Part shown: positions 36,918-48,304 of the stretch, piece after piece
Layout: each line of letters begins with the position of its first letter
How positions within the stretch are numbered: the first letter of the stretch is position 1
From: Phialocephala subalpina
Lineage: Eukaryota > Ascomycota > Leotiomycetes > Helotiales > Mollisiaceae
NCBI GenBank assembly: GCA_900073065.1
Contig: FJOG01000010.1
Coordinates: 925,310-989,309 of the forward strand
Direction of reading: 5' to 3'
DNA length: 64,000 nt
Position numbers and translations under genes: made by a program
Notes under the pieces: model-generated
The model's database searches: none
The model's input: only the letters and a program-made list of their open reading frames with translations
Told to the model about the DNA's origin: nothing

Positions 36918-37626
36918 TATATAGAGCTATAGAAATTATACATACTGAATCCAGCAACATCCGTTGCCGACTGGTAGGAGAGTGTCAGAAAGTGGCAGAA
37001 AACAGGGCCGGTGCCTGTTTAGTCCACCTTTGACTGCCAGATATCACTCACGACGTCCATTCCAATATGAGATACGTCAACTTCATATATCAATACGTCC
37101 GTACGCCAACGAAAAGTCCCCGTTCTTACAAATCAACCCCTCCAACCCCCTATTCAGGTGCGGCCATGCGGCCGTCAGACCGCCTCACGTGCCTTCCCTC
37201 CCCGGAGCAATTAAGCCGTTCATGCCTCGGTCATGCCATCTGCATTCTCGACCCAAAAGTCTAACACACCAACATCCACACCGGCTTTCCAATCCAACGA
37301 AACGTCCCAATTGCCTCGAAAGCCGGAGCATCTTCCCAGTCCTCGCAGACGGCAACGCCAGCCTTGCGTCCAAGCTTCGGTTTCGCTTCCTAAAGGGGAA
37401 ATGGACCGAAGCCGAGGCACTCTTCATCCATTTGTTGCACCGTCTCCGTAGGTTTGGTTTCACAACTTTGTCTATCACTTTTTTCTCAACGAATCCCCAA
37501 CGAGTCAAGAGAGGATTTTTTGTGGGTGGGATTTGTAATCGTTTGATCTCCTTGCTTTGCTTCTTCTATATATACAGGAAGAGAGCCGCCAAGATGGGGG
37601 AGAAGGTCAAGAGACAAAGGAACATC
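36918..37626. other. Intergenic region and promoter of the reductase gene
   Basis: About 700 bp. It ends with a CTATATATACAGG TATA-like box at 37566-37578. An ATG with a near-ideal GCCGCCAAG context occurs at 37594, in frame with the chosen start at 37627, and is a possible alternative start adding 11 basic residues. No other gene is supported; the long frame covering 36964-37848 is read-through of promoter sequence. Confidence 0.5.
37566..37578 (+). promoter_or_regulatory. TATA-like box upstream of the reductase gene
   Basis: CTATATATACAGG about 50 bp upstream of the ATG at 37627 and 17 bp upstream of the ATG at 37594. A transcript starting about 30 bp downstream of the box would favour the second ATG. 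Based on sequence only. Confidence 0.45.
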
Positions 37627-38849
37627 ATGGCTCAATCTACGTATCAAAGTGTTGTGCTTGTAAAGCGTCCTGAGGGACTGATTGTCCCTGGGGAGACCTT
37701 GGCGTTAAGGGATAATCCGATGCTCACTGAGAAGGATGTGAAAGAGGAGCAGGTTCTGGTTGAGAACCTTTACCTGTCTTTGGATCCTGCGATGAGAGGA
37801 TGGCTCAACGGTATGGATTCCAATTTACCCCTCAATTGTCACGTGTGAGGGGCATATACTGATGTTTGATAGATACGAGATCGTATGTTCCTCCTGTCCA
37901 AATCGGGGAGGTGATGCGTGGATTTGCTCTCTGCAAGGTGCTGGTTAGCAAGAGTTCGAAATTCGAGGTGGGGCAGTATGTCACTTGCACGCCTGGATGG
38001 AGGGAAGTGGCCGTCATGGACGCGAAGGAAGTCACTCTCCTCGAAGTCCCTGAGAACGGAAGAATTACCGACGCTCTTGGAGTTCTCGGTCTCACTGGCC
38101 TGACAGCTTACTTCGGTATTCAGAACATCGGAGAGGTGAAGCCTGGAGACTTCGTCGTTGTTTCAGGTGCTGCGGGTGCGACTGGAAGTGTGGCTTGCCA
38201 AGTTGCGAAGATCAAGGGAGCGAAGGTCTTGGGGTTGGCTGGAAGTGATGATAAGGTGCAATGGCTGAAGGATCTGGGTTGTGACGATGCCCTGAATTAC
38301 AAGAGCCCAACATTTGCCTCCGATTTCAAGGCGAAGACTAAGGATTTGATTGATGTGTTCTTCGACAACGTTGGAGGCGAGATCCTCGAGTTGGCCTTGA
38401 GCAGGGCGAAGGCTCATGCTAGGTTTGTGATGTGTGGTGGTAAGTACATTCTTGTATTGGATTCAGGAAGCAAAACTGATGACTGCACAGCTATCAGCCA
38501 GTACAACTCAAAGACCCCCGTGGGACCAAAGAACATCACTATGGTTATCGCTATGCGCATCAAGCTCCAAGGCTTTATCGTCTTTGATTTCGCTTCACAA
38601 TACCCTGCTGCACGAAAGGAAATCGCGCAATGGCTTGCTGAAGGTAAACTGCAGCGCAAGGAGACGATCATCAAGGGCGGTTTGAAGGCTGCCGAGCAAG
38701 GTCTTTTGGATTTATTCCAAGGTATCAATACAGGTGAGTGTTCAATCCTTTTTGAAGATTATATTTCAGAGCTAATGATTTGGTTAGGAAAGCTTTTGGT
38801 CGAAGTCAAGGTGGATGACTCGGTGACTGGAGTTGGATCCAGGCTATGA
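37627..38849 (+). CDS. NADP-dependent medium-chain oxidoreductase (leukotriene B4 dehydrogenase-like)
   Basis: Four exons (37627-37810, 37873-38439, 38491-38733, 38788-38849) in phase give 351 residues, the family length. It belongs to the medium-chain dehydrogenase/reductase group that reduces double bonds of enones with NADPH and lacks the zinc ligands. Features: YLSLDPAMRGWL near residue 50; VPPVQIGEVMRGFALCKVL near 70; GLTGLTAYFGIQNIGEVKPGD near 130; Rossmann glycine motif VVSGAAGATGSVACQVAKI near 155; and the NYKSP and FFDNVGGEILE blocks near 210-230. The C-terminus has GLKAAEQGLLDLFQGINTGK followed by the LLVEV strand. Cytosolic; the physiological substrate is unknown. It could contribute to detoxification or secondary metabolism. 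Intact. Confidence 0.93.
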
Positions 38850-39211
38850 GAGAAAGATTTCAAGATACGAATTTCGTAAGTGTATCATCATAGAGAAACA
38901 TGACACAAACCTGTTTTAGAACTTGCCGTTTCCCTCTCCTGTTATTCTTACGTCGTTTAATGCATTGCATTCGAACTTTGAAGTTTGCCTGAGTCACGTG
39001 GCACTGGACAGCAAAGTCTGAATCCACCTCAACGACTCAACAATCACGTAGTGAATCCCCATTGTCAGGAAGCTTTTCAACTTCCAAGTGTCGATTCCAA
39101 ATCTAGCATTTCCAGCCTTGCCTTTTCTCGCGCTAAAGTTAAACCCCAACTCAACTTCAAGCCCCTTTTACAAGCACCCCAACCCCTTGCGCCTCAATTT
39201 TGCTGCCCTTA
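38850..39211. other. Short intergenic region
   Basis: 362 bp between the reductase stop and the start of the coiled-coil protein. It is pyrimidine-rich in its last 100 bp, as is common in fungal promoters. Nothing else is seen. Confidence 0.5.
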
Positions 39212-40269
39212 ATGGCAGAGTCGTCTCCGATGATTGAACATCCTCTTATAACAACCCTTGAACTTGCTTCCATGGATTACTTCTGCCACAAACCAGTCTC
39301 GCCAGAGGAGACGTCTCCCCCTTCTATTGACTTGCCTCTACTTCCTCCATCCACGTCTTCCCTCCCAAGCTCTGCTGTTGGCGCGCATATCAGCCATGAG
39401 TTCCAACCCGACGTCGACAAGGTAGAAGAGTCTCGCGGACCCGCATCTTGCCGCAATAAGGATGTTGAGAAAGATGCCCAGGTACGGCACAACTTAATTT
39501 CCGAATGCAGAAGAGAAATGCTCATTAATTTCGAAGCAAATCGAGCACGATGTCGAGCAATTTTCGAATCTCGGTGAATCTCTTCAGAAGGATATCGAGG
39601 TATCTCCTACTCACTTCCCTCCACTTCTATCAAAATAGCTAGCTGACAACATTCAAGACCCTCAAGCACGATACAAACCTCCATCACTCCGCATTCAGCC
39701 CTTCCTCCCTCTCAGATCGACTTGAACCGCAAAAAGAGGACAAGCGCCTTCCAACTCTATCCATCGACCTCCCCTCGTCCCCTCCATCCATCCCCAATCC
39801 GAAGTTCATCATCAGACCACCAACACCCTTCCACCGCCCCACCCACCGACGCTCGTTCTCCTCCCCTCCTATCTCCAGCTCACTTACCTCTTCATCCTCA
39901 ACGCAGGAAGACCTCATAGCCCTACGCGCCGCCCTCCTCGTCGTCAAGAGCCATATCTCCAAACTAGATGAAGGCATAAAAGCCAACATAGCAGAGCAGG
40001 TGAAACATTTGGAGATTCCGGATAGGGTAGTGATGGATGCAGATAGTCTGCCCAACTTCAAGGTAGAGAAGAATGATGCTGAGGTGAGTAGGGCGTTGTT
40101 GATGACGGTTAAGGTTTGTTGTGTTGTTGAGAGGGGTATGGAAGCCTTGGTTGAGGTGTTGGAGAAGGGAGAACTGCTTGGTGAGGGGAGGAGGAAAGCG
40201 GAAGTGGAAGAGGAAGAGAGATGGGATGGTCGAGGAGGATATGAGTGGGATAGAAGAAAGAGGGAGTAA
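39212..40269 (+). CDS. Hypothetical protein with Pro/Ser-rich linker and C-terminal helices
   Basis: Three exons (39212-39481, 39537-39599, 39658-40269), all phase 0, give 314 residues. The N-terminal 90 residues are acidic/Pro/Ser-rich (PPSIDLPLLPPSTSSLPSS). Exon 2 and the start of exon 3 encode a helical QIEHDVEQFSNLGESLQKDI and a Ser/Pro-rich spacer (IDLPSSPPSIPNPKF). From about residue 200 a run of helices follows (LIALRAALLVVKSHISKLDE, then DSLPNFKVEKNDAEVSRALL), ending with a charged EVEEEERWDGRGG tail. No catalytic motif or membrane segment is visible. The consistent phases and protein-like composition argue for a real gene; I do not recognise a family. Confidence 0.7.
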
Positions 40270-40639
40270 CTAGACAAATCTGGAGAGGGGAAGAGAGGAG
40301 GGTTGATGGGTGTCTGTATTGAGCATCCAAGAGTGGTGAGGAGGGAGATGAGAAGTGCGTTGAAGGGGTTTGAGGGCGTTCTTGAGTATGGTGAGAGGAT
40401 TCAAGATATATGGGGAGGACGGAGGGATTCATTCGCGTAGACTTGTTGGACGGAGAGATGGGAAGGAAGGTGCAATTGCCTAGAGTGACAGGCAAATTGT
40501 CGTTCTTGAAATAGTACGTACTGCCTCTATCGTGCTCGTACTCAACAATGAGATGTTCTTCACTTCTGCGTGCTTCTGTACAGTACAAGCTAAATACTTA
40601 TCGCATCCCTTCATCCGCCGACTATACAGCCAGGTTGAC
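40270..40639. other. Convergent spacer
   Basis: 370 bp between the coiled-coil protein stop and the last stop of the minus-strand pseudogene. It is purine-rich, and the open frames here are antisense chance frames. No gene is seen. Confidence 0.5.
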
Positions 40640-41720
40640 CTAACCAAAGCACAGACTTCCCATATCGAGATCATCCTCTAAATCATCCGTGAGGCTTGGC
40701 AGTCGTCCTGGAGCCAAGATTCTCTGCAATGCCCTTTCTTTCTGTGCATCATATATTCGTCCATGTTCTTTTTCAGGATTCCACTAGACCATTACCCTAA
40801 CAGCAATCGTGAAAACACGACTATCGCCCAAACACCCTTCTTCATCTTCAGCATCGTATCGTACAGGATGAAGGATCAATAACTTGATCTCGAATTTCTT
40901 GATAGATAGATAGACCATTGTATGCTTTGATTCAAGCCCGCTCGTTCGGTCGGTAGAGGGCCACTTCAAGTTCTTCTTTCGGGAGAGCTACCCAGAGGAC
41001 TGCAGATTCCAAATTCAGCATCAAGTTTTGTACTCTTTTGCACACCTTCATTAACTCTCCAATCCGTTCGTCGTTTCTCTTGTATGTATGGTAAGGGTAG
41101 CAGCCTTGTGGGAAGTATTCCAAGGAGATGTCAAATTACGTTGCCAAAGGGAATCAAGCTCCGAAGCCACGGTAAGGGAGAGGACTATGCCAGTAATCTG
41201 GTTAGGTGACGGTATCCTTTGCTTGTAGAAATAGAGTACTCACTGACTGAACCCAATGGATAGTCAAAAAAGGAGGCTTCATCACAGCTTGGAAATTTAT
41301 GTGTTCGCCAACCCAGTGTAAGAAGTTATTCAATATGAAAGTAGCAGAGACCAACCCAGTTGCTTTCTTTGCGATAACCCTGACTGACTCTGCAAAAAGA
41401 CGACCATAGCAAAATGGCGATTGCCTTGGGTCTCTTTGCAGCCCCGTCAAGCCTAGAGCGAGTTCGAACCAGCCGGCTTTGTGATGGAGAGGAGGGAAAG
41501 GCAGTCCGTCCGAGATATGGACATTTGTACGTCGAGGATTGATCATTGAAGGATTACTATTACTATACCAATACATCAGATGATTCGAGGAGATTGCATG
41601 TTCATCGATGACGAGAAGTTGATAGATTTGGTCGCGAACAGGTCCGGCAATCGAGCTAATCCGCTGAGAAGCCTGACCACATGTGTCAGCATGATTTAGA
41701 GTTTTCGAGTTCGACTGCAC
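40640..41720 (-). pseudogene. Decayed gene with an F-box/2EXR-like start
   Basis: Minus-strand coding-like segments run in order but need frame repairs. 41720-41202 contains AGPVRDQIYQLLVIDEH, which resembles the conserved (L/I)P.E(I/V)R..IY..LL(V/I) entry of fungal 2EXR/F-box-like proteins, followed by RLFAESVRVIAKKATGL and FLHWVGEHINFQ. 41123-40938 contains NDERIGELMKVCKRVQNLML. A shift of one base near 40938 leads to ESKHTMVYLSIKKFEIKLL. In that frame a TAG at 40786-40784 interrupts before WNPEKEHGRIYDAQKERALQ and the real-looking end at 40642-40640. The TAG could come from CAG by C-to-T. The 5' end is unclear: an ATG at 41905 opens a frame (MADESCALLRINPLLSRTFL) that may be the first exon. 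The function is unknown; the domain call is tentative. Confidence 0.55.
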
Positions 41721-43953
41721 GAAGTTTGAAGAACCTACTCTGAAGATAAAAGTCCTTCACGACCATTGTAGAAGTACTGCTTCTCACAGTGAACGAAATT
41801 AAAGCGCCATCCAAGGTCGCAATAGCCTTCAATACAGACACCAGTCAGGAATGTTCTTGATAAAAGAGGATTAATGCGTAACAATGCACAGGATTCGTCG
41901 GCCATGTTGACAAGATGGATTACGCCGTCGGTCGTTGATCGTTGGCTAGGAAGATGCTGGAGCTTTCGGTTGAAAACGTGAGGATGTCAACAACGGAAGG
42001 AGGCCCGAAGTTCGAAGGTCGTCCTTAGCGGCACCTAGTACGATTCCCGGTCTTGATTGAAAGTGCTCCATTCTGCTCAGCTTTGCACTCGTTTAACCTA
42101 TAGATATTTAAATAAGCAAGTTTGGTGCGCATGGCAACAGACAAGAAACCAGTGAGGCTGAGAGCAATACCTAGTAGACAAACTCCGGTTTGAAGACTAA
42201 CTTCGGTTAGTTTCTGCGTTAATGTGAGCTTTCTTTCGATGACTGAGTTTACTGTAATACCTTGGGTATGGCTTATCTGATGTGACTTCGGTCACAAGTG
42301 ATACAGCTATATCCAAAGTTTGGTTTTTACAATTTCCTTCTATCAATTCTTTTCGTCCATCTTTTTGCTGTTTTGTGCAAGCGAGGTTGAAGCGAAAGTG
42401 GGGCTCGGAAAGGGGTGAATTCTCCCGACTTGCACTTCTGCCATGATGAGACCAAGAATCAAGTCGAGGTCACGCAAAGATGTTCGCCTACCCGTGTGCT
42501 TTCTTCCCACTTCCTTCTCCTTCAATTTGACCCAGCTGAGCCTCATCGATCAGCCCAAAGCTCAAAAGACGAATGTGCCGCCAGCACTTTAAGGATATCC
42601 TTCGAGGGCATTTCTAGCAGAGAAGATGACTGAATACCATACTAATACATTAAAATTTCAATATATCGTCAATTTGAGTCTCTGTATCATCATTTTCCGG
42701 CCCATATTTGAAGTGTCTAGACAGAGATTGCGCCCCCATCCCGGGTTGCCAAGACTTCAAATGTGCCCGTCTTGTTGCTCTAGAACCACCAAATCAGACA
42801 TGGGTTGATCCATTCGACAGCCCACTTTGCCCCATTAGTTTAAATCCTTTCCTATCAAAGGCGAAGCTCTTTTCCCCGATCTCTGAGTGATAACAGGTCC
42901 AGTCGGCACATTTAATGTCCAATGCCGCTCGTGAAGAAGTAGTCTGAGATGTTTACAAGGCGCAGTATCCAAGCTTTTAGCCATCGTTCATTCTCACGTC
43001 ACACAGTGTCTGCCTTCGCCGTATTCACGAGCTTCGACGGTGTTTTTTGTCCAGCTCCATGGCACAGTTGGTTCCTTTGAACATATAAATATTCCAGCTG
43101 TTTTCCCTCCAAGTATTTCAATCTTAATCAAGCTACATTTCAGAATACAAAGTCAACTAGAAACTCCAGAAAGAGACGAGTGCACCATGGTAGCCTACTA
43201 CAGCGCCATCACTGTCGTCGGAAGCGGAGGGCCCGGCCAAGCACCCGTATTCCAGACTCCAGTGCTCTTACGGACTTTCCTTCGAGTATGCTGGGAGCTG
43301 CTCAATTAGGGTAAACCCCAAAATTTTCTTTTCCAAATCTCCAACTGACATGTTCCGGTCCACGACAACAATCCTCTCGGAAGCCACACCTATGGACCAA
43401 GACATACAGGTCTACCTAACGATATTAAGTGGAGCGCACATTCAAACGGCTTTCCCGATATCTGGACCTCGTGTTCGGTGGACTATGAGGGGAGGCATTA
43501 TGAAAATAGTGCGACTAGCAAGCCTGAGAGCGTGGGTTAGGTTGTGTCTAACTGTAGGGTTGATTTCGAGTTTGAGGGGGGTCGCTAAGAACAATATACT
43601 GGGACGATACTGGGAGAACCACTGCGTCAACGGCTGTTGCTTGTCTTGGCGAGGGCGGAAAATGGGGCAACAATCTCATAGAATTGCTTAAGTAGAATGA
43701 AGGAATGATGATTTGGCAGCTGGAATTGAGAAGACTCAAGAGTATGGAACAAAAAGATAAATTATTGAGATGAATGTCAGCTACGAGTCTACTCACTTCG
43801 TGTGCTTCCTATCACATATGCCTCCTTCCAGCCCTTACCTGCAACCCGAGGATATCTCTTATGAGCACTATCACTAACCCGGGAACAACAAGCCAGAATT
43901 CACCTCCACACTCACCCACAAGTCATGTGCTATTGCCAGTGTTCTCGTGTCCA
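41721..43953. other. Mostly intergenic
   Basis: 2.2 kb. 41905-41730 may belong to the neighbouring decayed gene. 42340-43950 shows only short frames. One starts at 43187 (MVAYYSAITVVGSGG) and stops after about 40 codons; it could be a small gene or a fragment, but no motif supports it. No RNA gene or transposon end is recognised. Confidence 0.4.
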
Positions 43954-44946
43954 TTACAGTTCCTCTTGAGTATTCTCACCAACAAACTTTTGACTATGTC
44001 CTCCTGTTTGCGTGGCCATCGAAGTAATGAATCCAGTCGGAGAGGGTCTGATTGTTGAAGAAACCGTTGTCTTTGCGGTGCGCGGCGGATAAGTAGACGA
44101 GATGAAGGAGGTGAGGTCGATTGAGGCGGGGGCATCCTATTGAACTTTGGTTGGTACTAGGTACTTCCCGACCTCAAGGCTAAAACTCACCGAACTAGAC
44201 CAAAAATGCGAGCAAAACGAGTACCCCCAGATATTTGACTCCGCAGCCGTAGTCCTTTTGCAGGATACATTTCCGTTGTACTGACACTCAGAACAGAGCG
44301 AGTAGACCCTCGGCTGGCAGGCACAAGATGTAAATGACATGCTCGAAGTATGTAGATATTTAGACGAGCATTGTCTTGTTTCGTAGTCTGCGCTCACGCA
44401 ACTTTGGTATAGTCTGTTGCATGCTCCAAAATCGTAAGTTGTGGTGAGAGTGGGCTCGACTGGGGTGGTCATGGTCGTGGTTAGACGGTCGTCGCATGCT
44501 TCGTGCCAGTCTTGCACTTTAACGTCGAATTGGGAGTCGAACATATGGGATTCTAGACAGCGCTGTACGTCGCTTTCACAACTAGTGGTTTTTTGTTAGT
44601 CCTTGCTACTCTTTGGAGTACATAGTAAAGTTTTCGAATAGTAAACCTCTCATGGTTATTTAAATAGTGGATGAGGCTGGCTGGGGAAGTCCTCATAGGA
44701 ATTCGAATTGACTTACTCAAAGTATGAGGATAACATTTCTTGGGTGCAAAAACAATCCAGTCTCTCATCGTCTGAAGCTTTCCCATTGCACTCTTCCTCC
44801 TTATTAGTCATGGCAATGCATCCTGAGAGTTCCTTAAGATGAGAGCTTGGTAAACAGAATTCTGCAGGAGGGACGAAAGGCCCTGCGTTTGCGAAAATAA
44901 ACACTGCAGCTAAAATGAATAGACAAATTGGAATACCCATGATCAA
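43954..44946 (-). CDS. Small Cys-rich secreted protein
   Basis: Three exons (44946-44717, 44581-44191, 44136-43954) in phase give 267 residues. A signal peptide is evident (IPICLFILAAVFIFANAG, probable cut after NAG). The mature protein has many cysteines in a fungal extracellular pattern: FCLPSSHL, GCIAM, EECNGK, DCFC, then DCESDVQRC, ACDDRL, ACNRLYQSC, QCSS, SCACQPRVYSLCSECQ, SCKR and FCSHF. Thr/Ser-rich stretches lie between them (TTTMTTPVEPTLTTT). The C-terminal 60 residues are Ser/Thr/Pro-rich without a clear GPI signal. No enzyme motif is seen. Such proteins may act at the cell surface or as effectors, which is inference only. It is divergent to the DUF3433 gene at 45386. Confidence 0.78.
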
Positions 44947-45385
44947 TTGAGATCAATCAACTCTTCGTATGGAATAATCGATAGTAGTTCGTTTGTTATG
45001 CGATGAAAAAGGCAGAAAACAACAGGACCAAAAGCCTACTGTTTTCGCCCTGCTAAGCCGAGCGCTTCCAAGCTTTTATCTCGGTAGTTTTCCTCTGGAA
45101 TTGCTTTTGAGGCAGCGTTGTTTCAGGCAAAGCAAGCCTTATCACAAATAAGCCTCATCACAAAGTAAGCCTCATCACAAAGTAAGCCTTATTACAATGT
45201 AAGCCTTATCACAAAGAAAGCCTCATCACAAATTATGGTGGTACAGAAGTGAGACATCGCCACCGGAGTGGATCTTGCTCTCTTGTGTGGGTGGCTTTTC
45301 GCCAACGTAATACCTTGATATAGGGGACAAGGCTCCCCGATAAAATGAGTCTACCTTTTTCATTCAGAGGTTATCGACATATCAA
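44947..45385. other. Divergent promoter region with tandem repeat
   Basis: 439 bp between the starts of the divergent Cys-rich and DUF3433 genes. It contains the six-copy 17-bp tandem repeat described separately, located 150-250 bp upstream of the DUF3433 start. Confidence 0.6.
45132..45233 (+). repeat. 17-bp tandem repeat, six copies
   Basis: Six adjacent units of the form TAAGCCTCATCACAAAG, with mostly C/T changes between copies, total 102 bp. It sits in a divergent promoter. Each unit includes CATCACAAA or TATCACAAA, which could be a protein-binding motif, but no known site is recognised. Confidence 0.9.
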
Positions 45386-47767
45386 ATGGCAATGATGGCA
45401 GACAGCGCTCCCCGAAGAAGTAATACTCCATCAACGCTTAAAGCATTCCCACCTCATACTTCAACTTCCCCTCGTCAATCTGGGGGCGTATACACCAATA
45501 TTTCCGCGAGCAGTAGTGCCCTGTCATTTGGGGGCTCATTTTCAACGGTAGCAGGATCCGAGGTAGTTCTGCTACCAGACAGAAATTTTGATGGAACTGT
45601 TGGGTTACCGCCATTGACTCCGCGGCTTTCACGTCAACCAGTACCCGAAAGCCGACCAGAAATGCTTGTACCAGCAATGCCCATTCAAGGGAATCATCCA
45701 CTGGACGCTCCACCTCTTCCTCCACTGGACGCTCTACCTCTCCCTCCACTGGACGCTGCACCTCTTCCTCCACCCCTTCCTCCACTAGACGCTCTACCTC
45801 TCCCTCCACTGGAAGCTCAACCTCTTCCTCCGGCGAATCCTCAACCAAATTTAGAAGAATGGAAATCCTGGAAGATCAAGTACCCTTTTTTGTCCTTCTT
45901 GCTGGTGATTACAATATCAATCATTGTGACTATTATTACGCTGGACATTGTCTCCAGGAGAAACAACGGATTTGCTCCATTGACGAGCGCTCCTGGATTT
46001 CTGGCTCGTGACCGCGCAATAGAGAGAGCTATTTGGGCCCAAGGCGTCCTATACACTTCACTTCCTGCCTTTATCATGACTCTCTATCGCACGATGTGGG
46101 AATCAACGGTTGCCGCATTTGCAGACAGACAACCCTATGTAGATCTGAAGAAAGCACGAGGAAGACCAGCAAAGGCGACAATCATGCTGGATTACAAAAC
46201 CAAACCTGTTCTCTGGGTGTACATGCTGGCATTCCAAAACAAACATTATCTGCTGGGCTTTTGCCTTTTGGCTTCGGTGCTTCTGGGACTTTTGGTGGTG
46301 CCTCTCGTTGCCTTTCTTTTCACGACAGATTCGTTCGCCTCGAACACAATATTGTCGGTCTCGACTCTCACCATATTCGATCCCAACGTGGTCTACCCAG
46401 ACCTCCCGGATCTGCGTCTATCTTTAAACTCGGCTGCCGCAATGAGACTTCAAGATGCACGTGGACCACCATGGACAGATGGTGAATTTGCTTTTCCAAA
46501 ACTCCTCACCTCGACGAGTACTGGAGACGGCAACGCAACCATCGAAGCCACTGCCTACTCGTCAGACATCGACTGTAAATATATGCCAGAATCGGATTAC
46601 ACGAAAATGGTTGTGCCGCCTGGTACACCTGGACTTCCGAGAGCGACCACTATCCAAATCACGGCCAATGATCGTGGGTGTGAGATTGTCGGTGAAATCA
46701 GTGTTACTACAATCCCTGAGTTCCCTGACTCTCCTGAGGTACCAGGAGTACCTGCATTAAACCCACCGCAGAATAACTTGAAGGTGTGGTCAACACTTAC
46801 GTGTTCGGTGGACAGCGGGTGGGCTCGTCTTAGCATGTTGACAGCGCGACACGTTAACAGCTCTACCGGTATTACAAATTTCAGCTTGATATCCTGTATA
46901 CCTTCATATAGAATGACTCCAGGAACTTTGGTAGCAACAACCAGTATGTAAGCCCTATCAACTGCATCCCTCAAAAGAAATCAACCTTAAGAAAACAGCA
47001 CAAAATCAAGGACTTCTCAAGACTCCTGTCCTTATTTTGATCGCCTGGTGACTGACTCAAATACATCTTTAGGTGTTTCATCTGAATTATCTTTAAAGAC
47101 ATTCACCCCTCACCTGTCAAACATGACAACGTTCAGACCAGCGCTCTTATCGAGGTTCTTTGAACTCAATATACCAGAGTTCAACTGCTTTGACCAACTC
47201 CGCAACGTAGATGCGGACGAGTTCATGCGAAACGTCTATAGTATCGCGGCTAAAAGACTTCCGGACTCCCCTTTACTACCAGAAGCTATCATTGATGCTG
47301 CATCAGTTCTGTGGTCCACAACCTTTGCCGTTCTAGCAAGCACTGAGCTGTTCAAGCCTTCGAATCATCTCATAAATGGAACTGGAATCCACTCAGTGGA
47401 AGTGAGCCGTCTGATTGTTGTTTCGCCAATAGCATATATCATCCTCAGTGTACTGATTGTCGTTGCGCTCTTGAATGTTTCTCTATTTTTCTATGCCAGT
47501 CAAGAATCAATACTGCTTGAAGAGCCAGTGGGTTTGGTGAGCGCAGCAGGCATTTTGCACAACAGTTCTGTGAATGAGATAGTTGACGAGCTTGTGACAA
47601 GGCACGGTTTCAATGGCATGGTAGCGGCTACTATGAGTCTAGAGGAAGAAATGATGACAGACCGATATCGCTTTGATGAGAACCAGGGGAGGATTGTCCG
47701 CTATAGAGGTGCAGGGATTCCGAGGAAGGGTTGGTGGAAATCGATGATTGAATGGGTGAAGGGTTAA
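45386..47767 (+). CDS. DUF3433 multi-pass membrane protein
   Basis: Two exons, 45386-46943 and 47073-47767, with a 129-bp intron (GTATGT...TAG, phase 1), give 750 residues. The N-terminal 155 residues are disordered and include a Pro-rich repeat (PPLDALPLPP-type units). Membrane helices: FLLVITISIIVTIITLDIV near 175; a second near 220-235 (YTSLPAFIMTLYRTMW); LLGFCLLASVLLGLLVVPL near 295; and the last in exon 2 (IVVSPIAYIILSVLIVVALL). The DUF3433 signature is present: QPYVDLKKARGRPAKATIM followed by LDYKTKPVLWVYMLAFQNKH. A large extracellular-type region with Cys and N-glycosylation sites (NAT, NSS, NFS) lies between. The C-terminal HGFNGMVAATMSLEEE ending is common in the family. Biochemical function is unknown. 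The gene looks intact. Confidence 0.9.
45700..45835 (+). repeat. 24-bp coding minisatellite, Pro/Leu/Asp units
   Basis: About five diverged copies of a 24-bp unit containing CCTCCACTGGACGCT encode repeats of PPLDALPL and close variants in the disordered N-terminus of the DUF3433 protein. One unit is partly duplicated (an extra PPLP). All changes keep the frame. Confidence 0.85.
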
Positions 47768-47770
47768 CGG

Positions 47771-48304
47771 CGTTGAAGATTCCATCAAATGGGTCCTTAG
47801 CCAACCCCAGGAGTTCGACCTCCCTCATGTAGCTCTTTCGGGCTTCAGCGCAGGTGCCAACCTTGCCGTAGTTGCTTCCTCTTCGACTTTTCCCAAGGGG
47901 GCTATCCGCTCTGTCATCGCCTTCTATCCACCCGTTGACATTGTTAAAGATCCAAGGCTCAAAGTTGCACCTGATCCATCCTGAAGAGCCATCCCTCATT
48001 CATGGCTCGAACCTTCAACGAATGCTATAACCCAGCCAGCGTCGACCCCAAAGATCCCCGCGTCTCGCCATTTTATGCACCTCCAGAGAATTTCCCCACC
48101 CAGGTAGTCATCATTACATGCGACCGGGCTCCTGAAGCAGAAGGGCTTGCTGAAAAGATCGGGGCCGTACCTGGTATGCGCGTGGTCTGCCGCAGGATGA
48201 AGATGTGCGATCATGCGTGGAATCTGAGAACGGAGGAGGGCACACCACAGGGGAAGACAAAGAACGAAGTATATGCTTTGGCGGTCGATACACTTGAGCT
48301 CTGA
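47771..48304 (+). pseudogene. Truncated alpha/beta-hydrolase remnant
   Basis: Two frames together read as the C-terminal half of an alpha/beta-hydrolase-3/arylacetamide-deacetylase-like esterase. First frame (47777 on): GVEDSIKWVLSQPQEFDLPH, then the nucleophile elbow ALSGFSAGANLAVV (GFSAG) and IAFYPPVDIV, ending at a TGA near 47981. Second frame (48002-48304): NPASVDPKDPRVSPFYAP, VVIITCDRAPEAE (normally the acid-residue strand) and CDHAWNLRTEEG with the expected catalytic His. The N-terminal half with the HGGG oxyanion hole is missing. The homology starts a few bases after the DUF3433 stop, so the fragment is probably a rearrangement product. No functional protein is expected. Confidence 0.82.

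Noticed and set aside
39684..40277. 197-codon minus-strand open frame opposite the coiled-coil protein
   Set aside because: Ser/Leu/Pro low-complexity antisense of exon 3; the plus-strand reading has consistent splicing.
45132..45233. CRISPR-like array
   Set aside because: Units are directly adjacent with no unique spacers, and the genome is eukaryotic; it is an ordinary tandem repeat.
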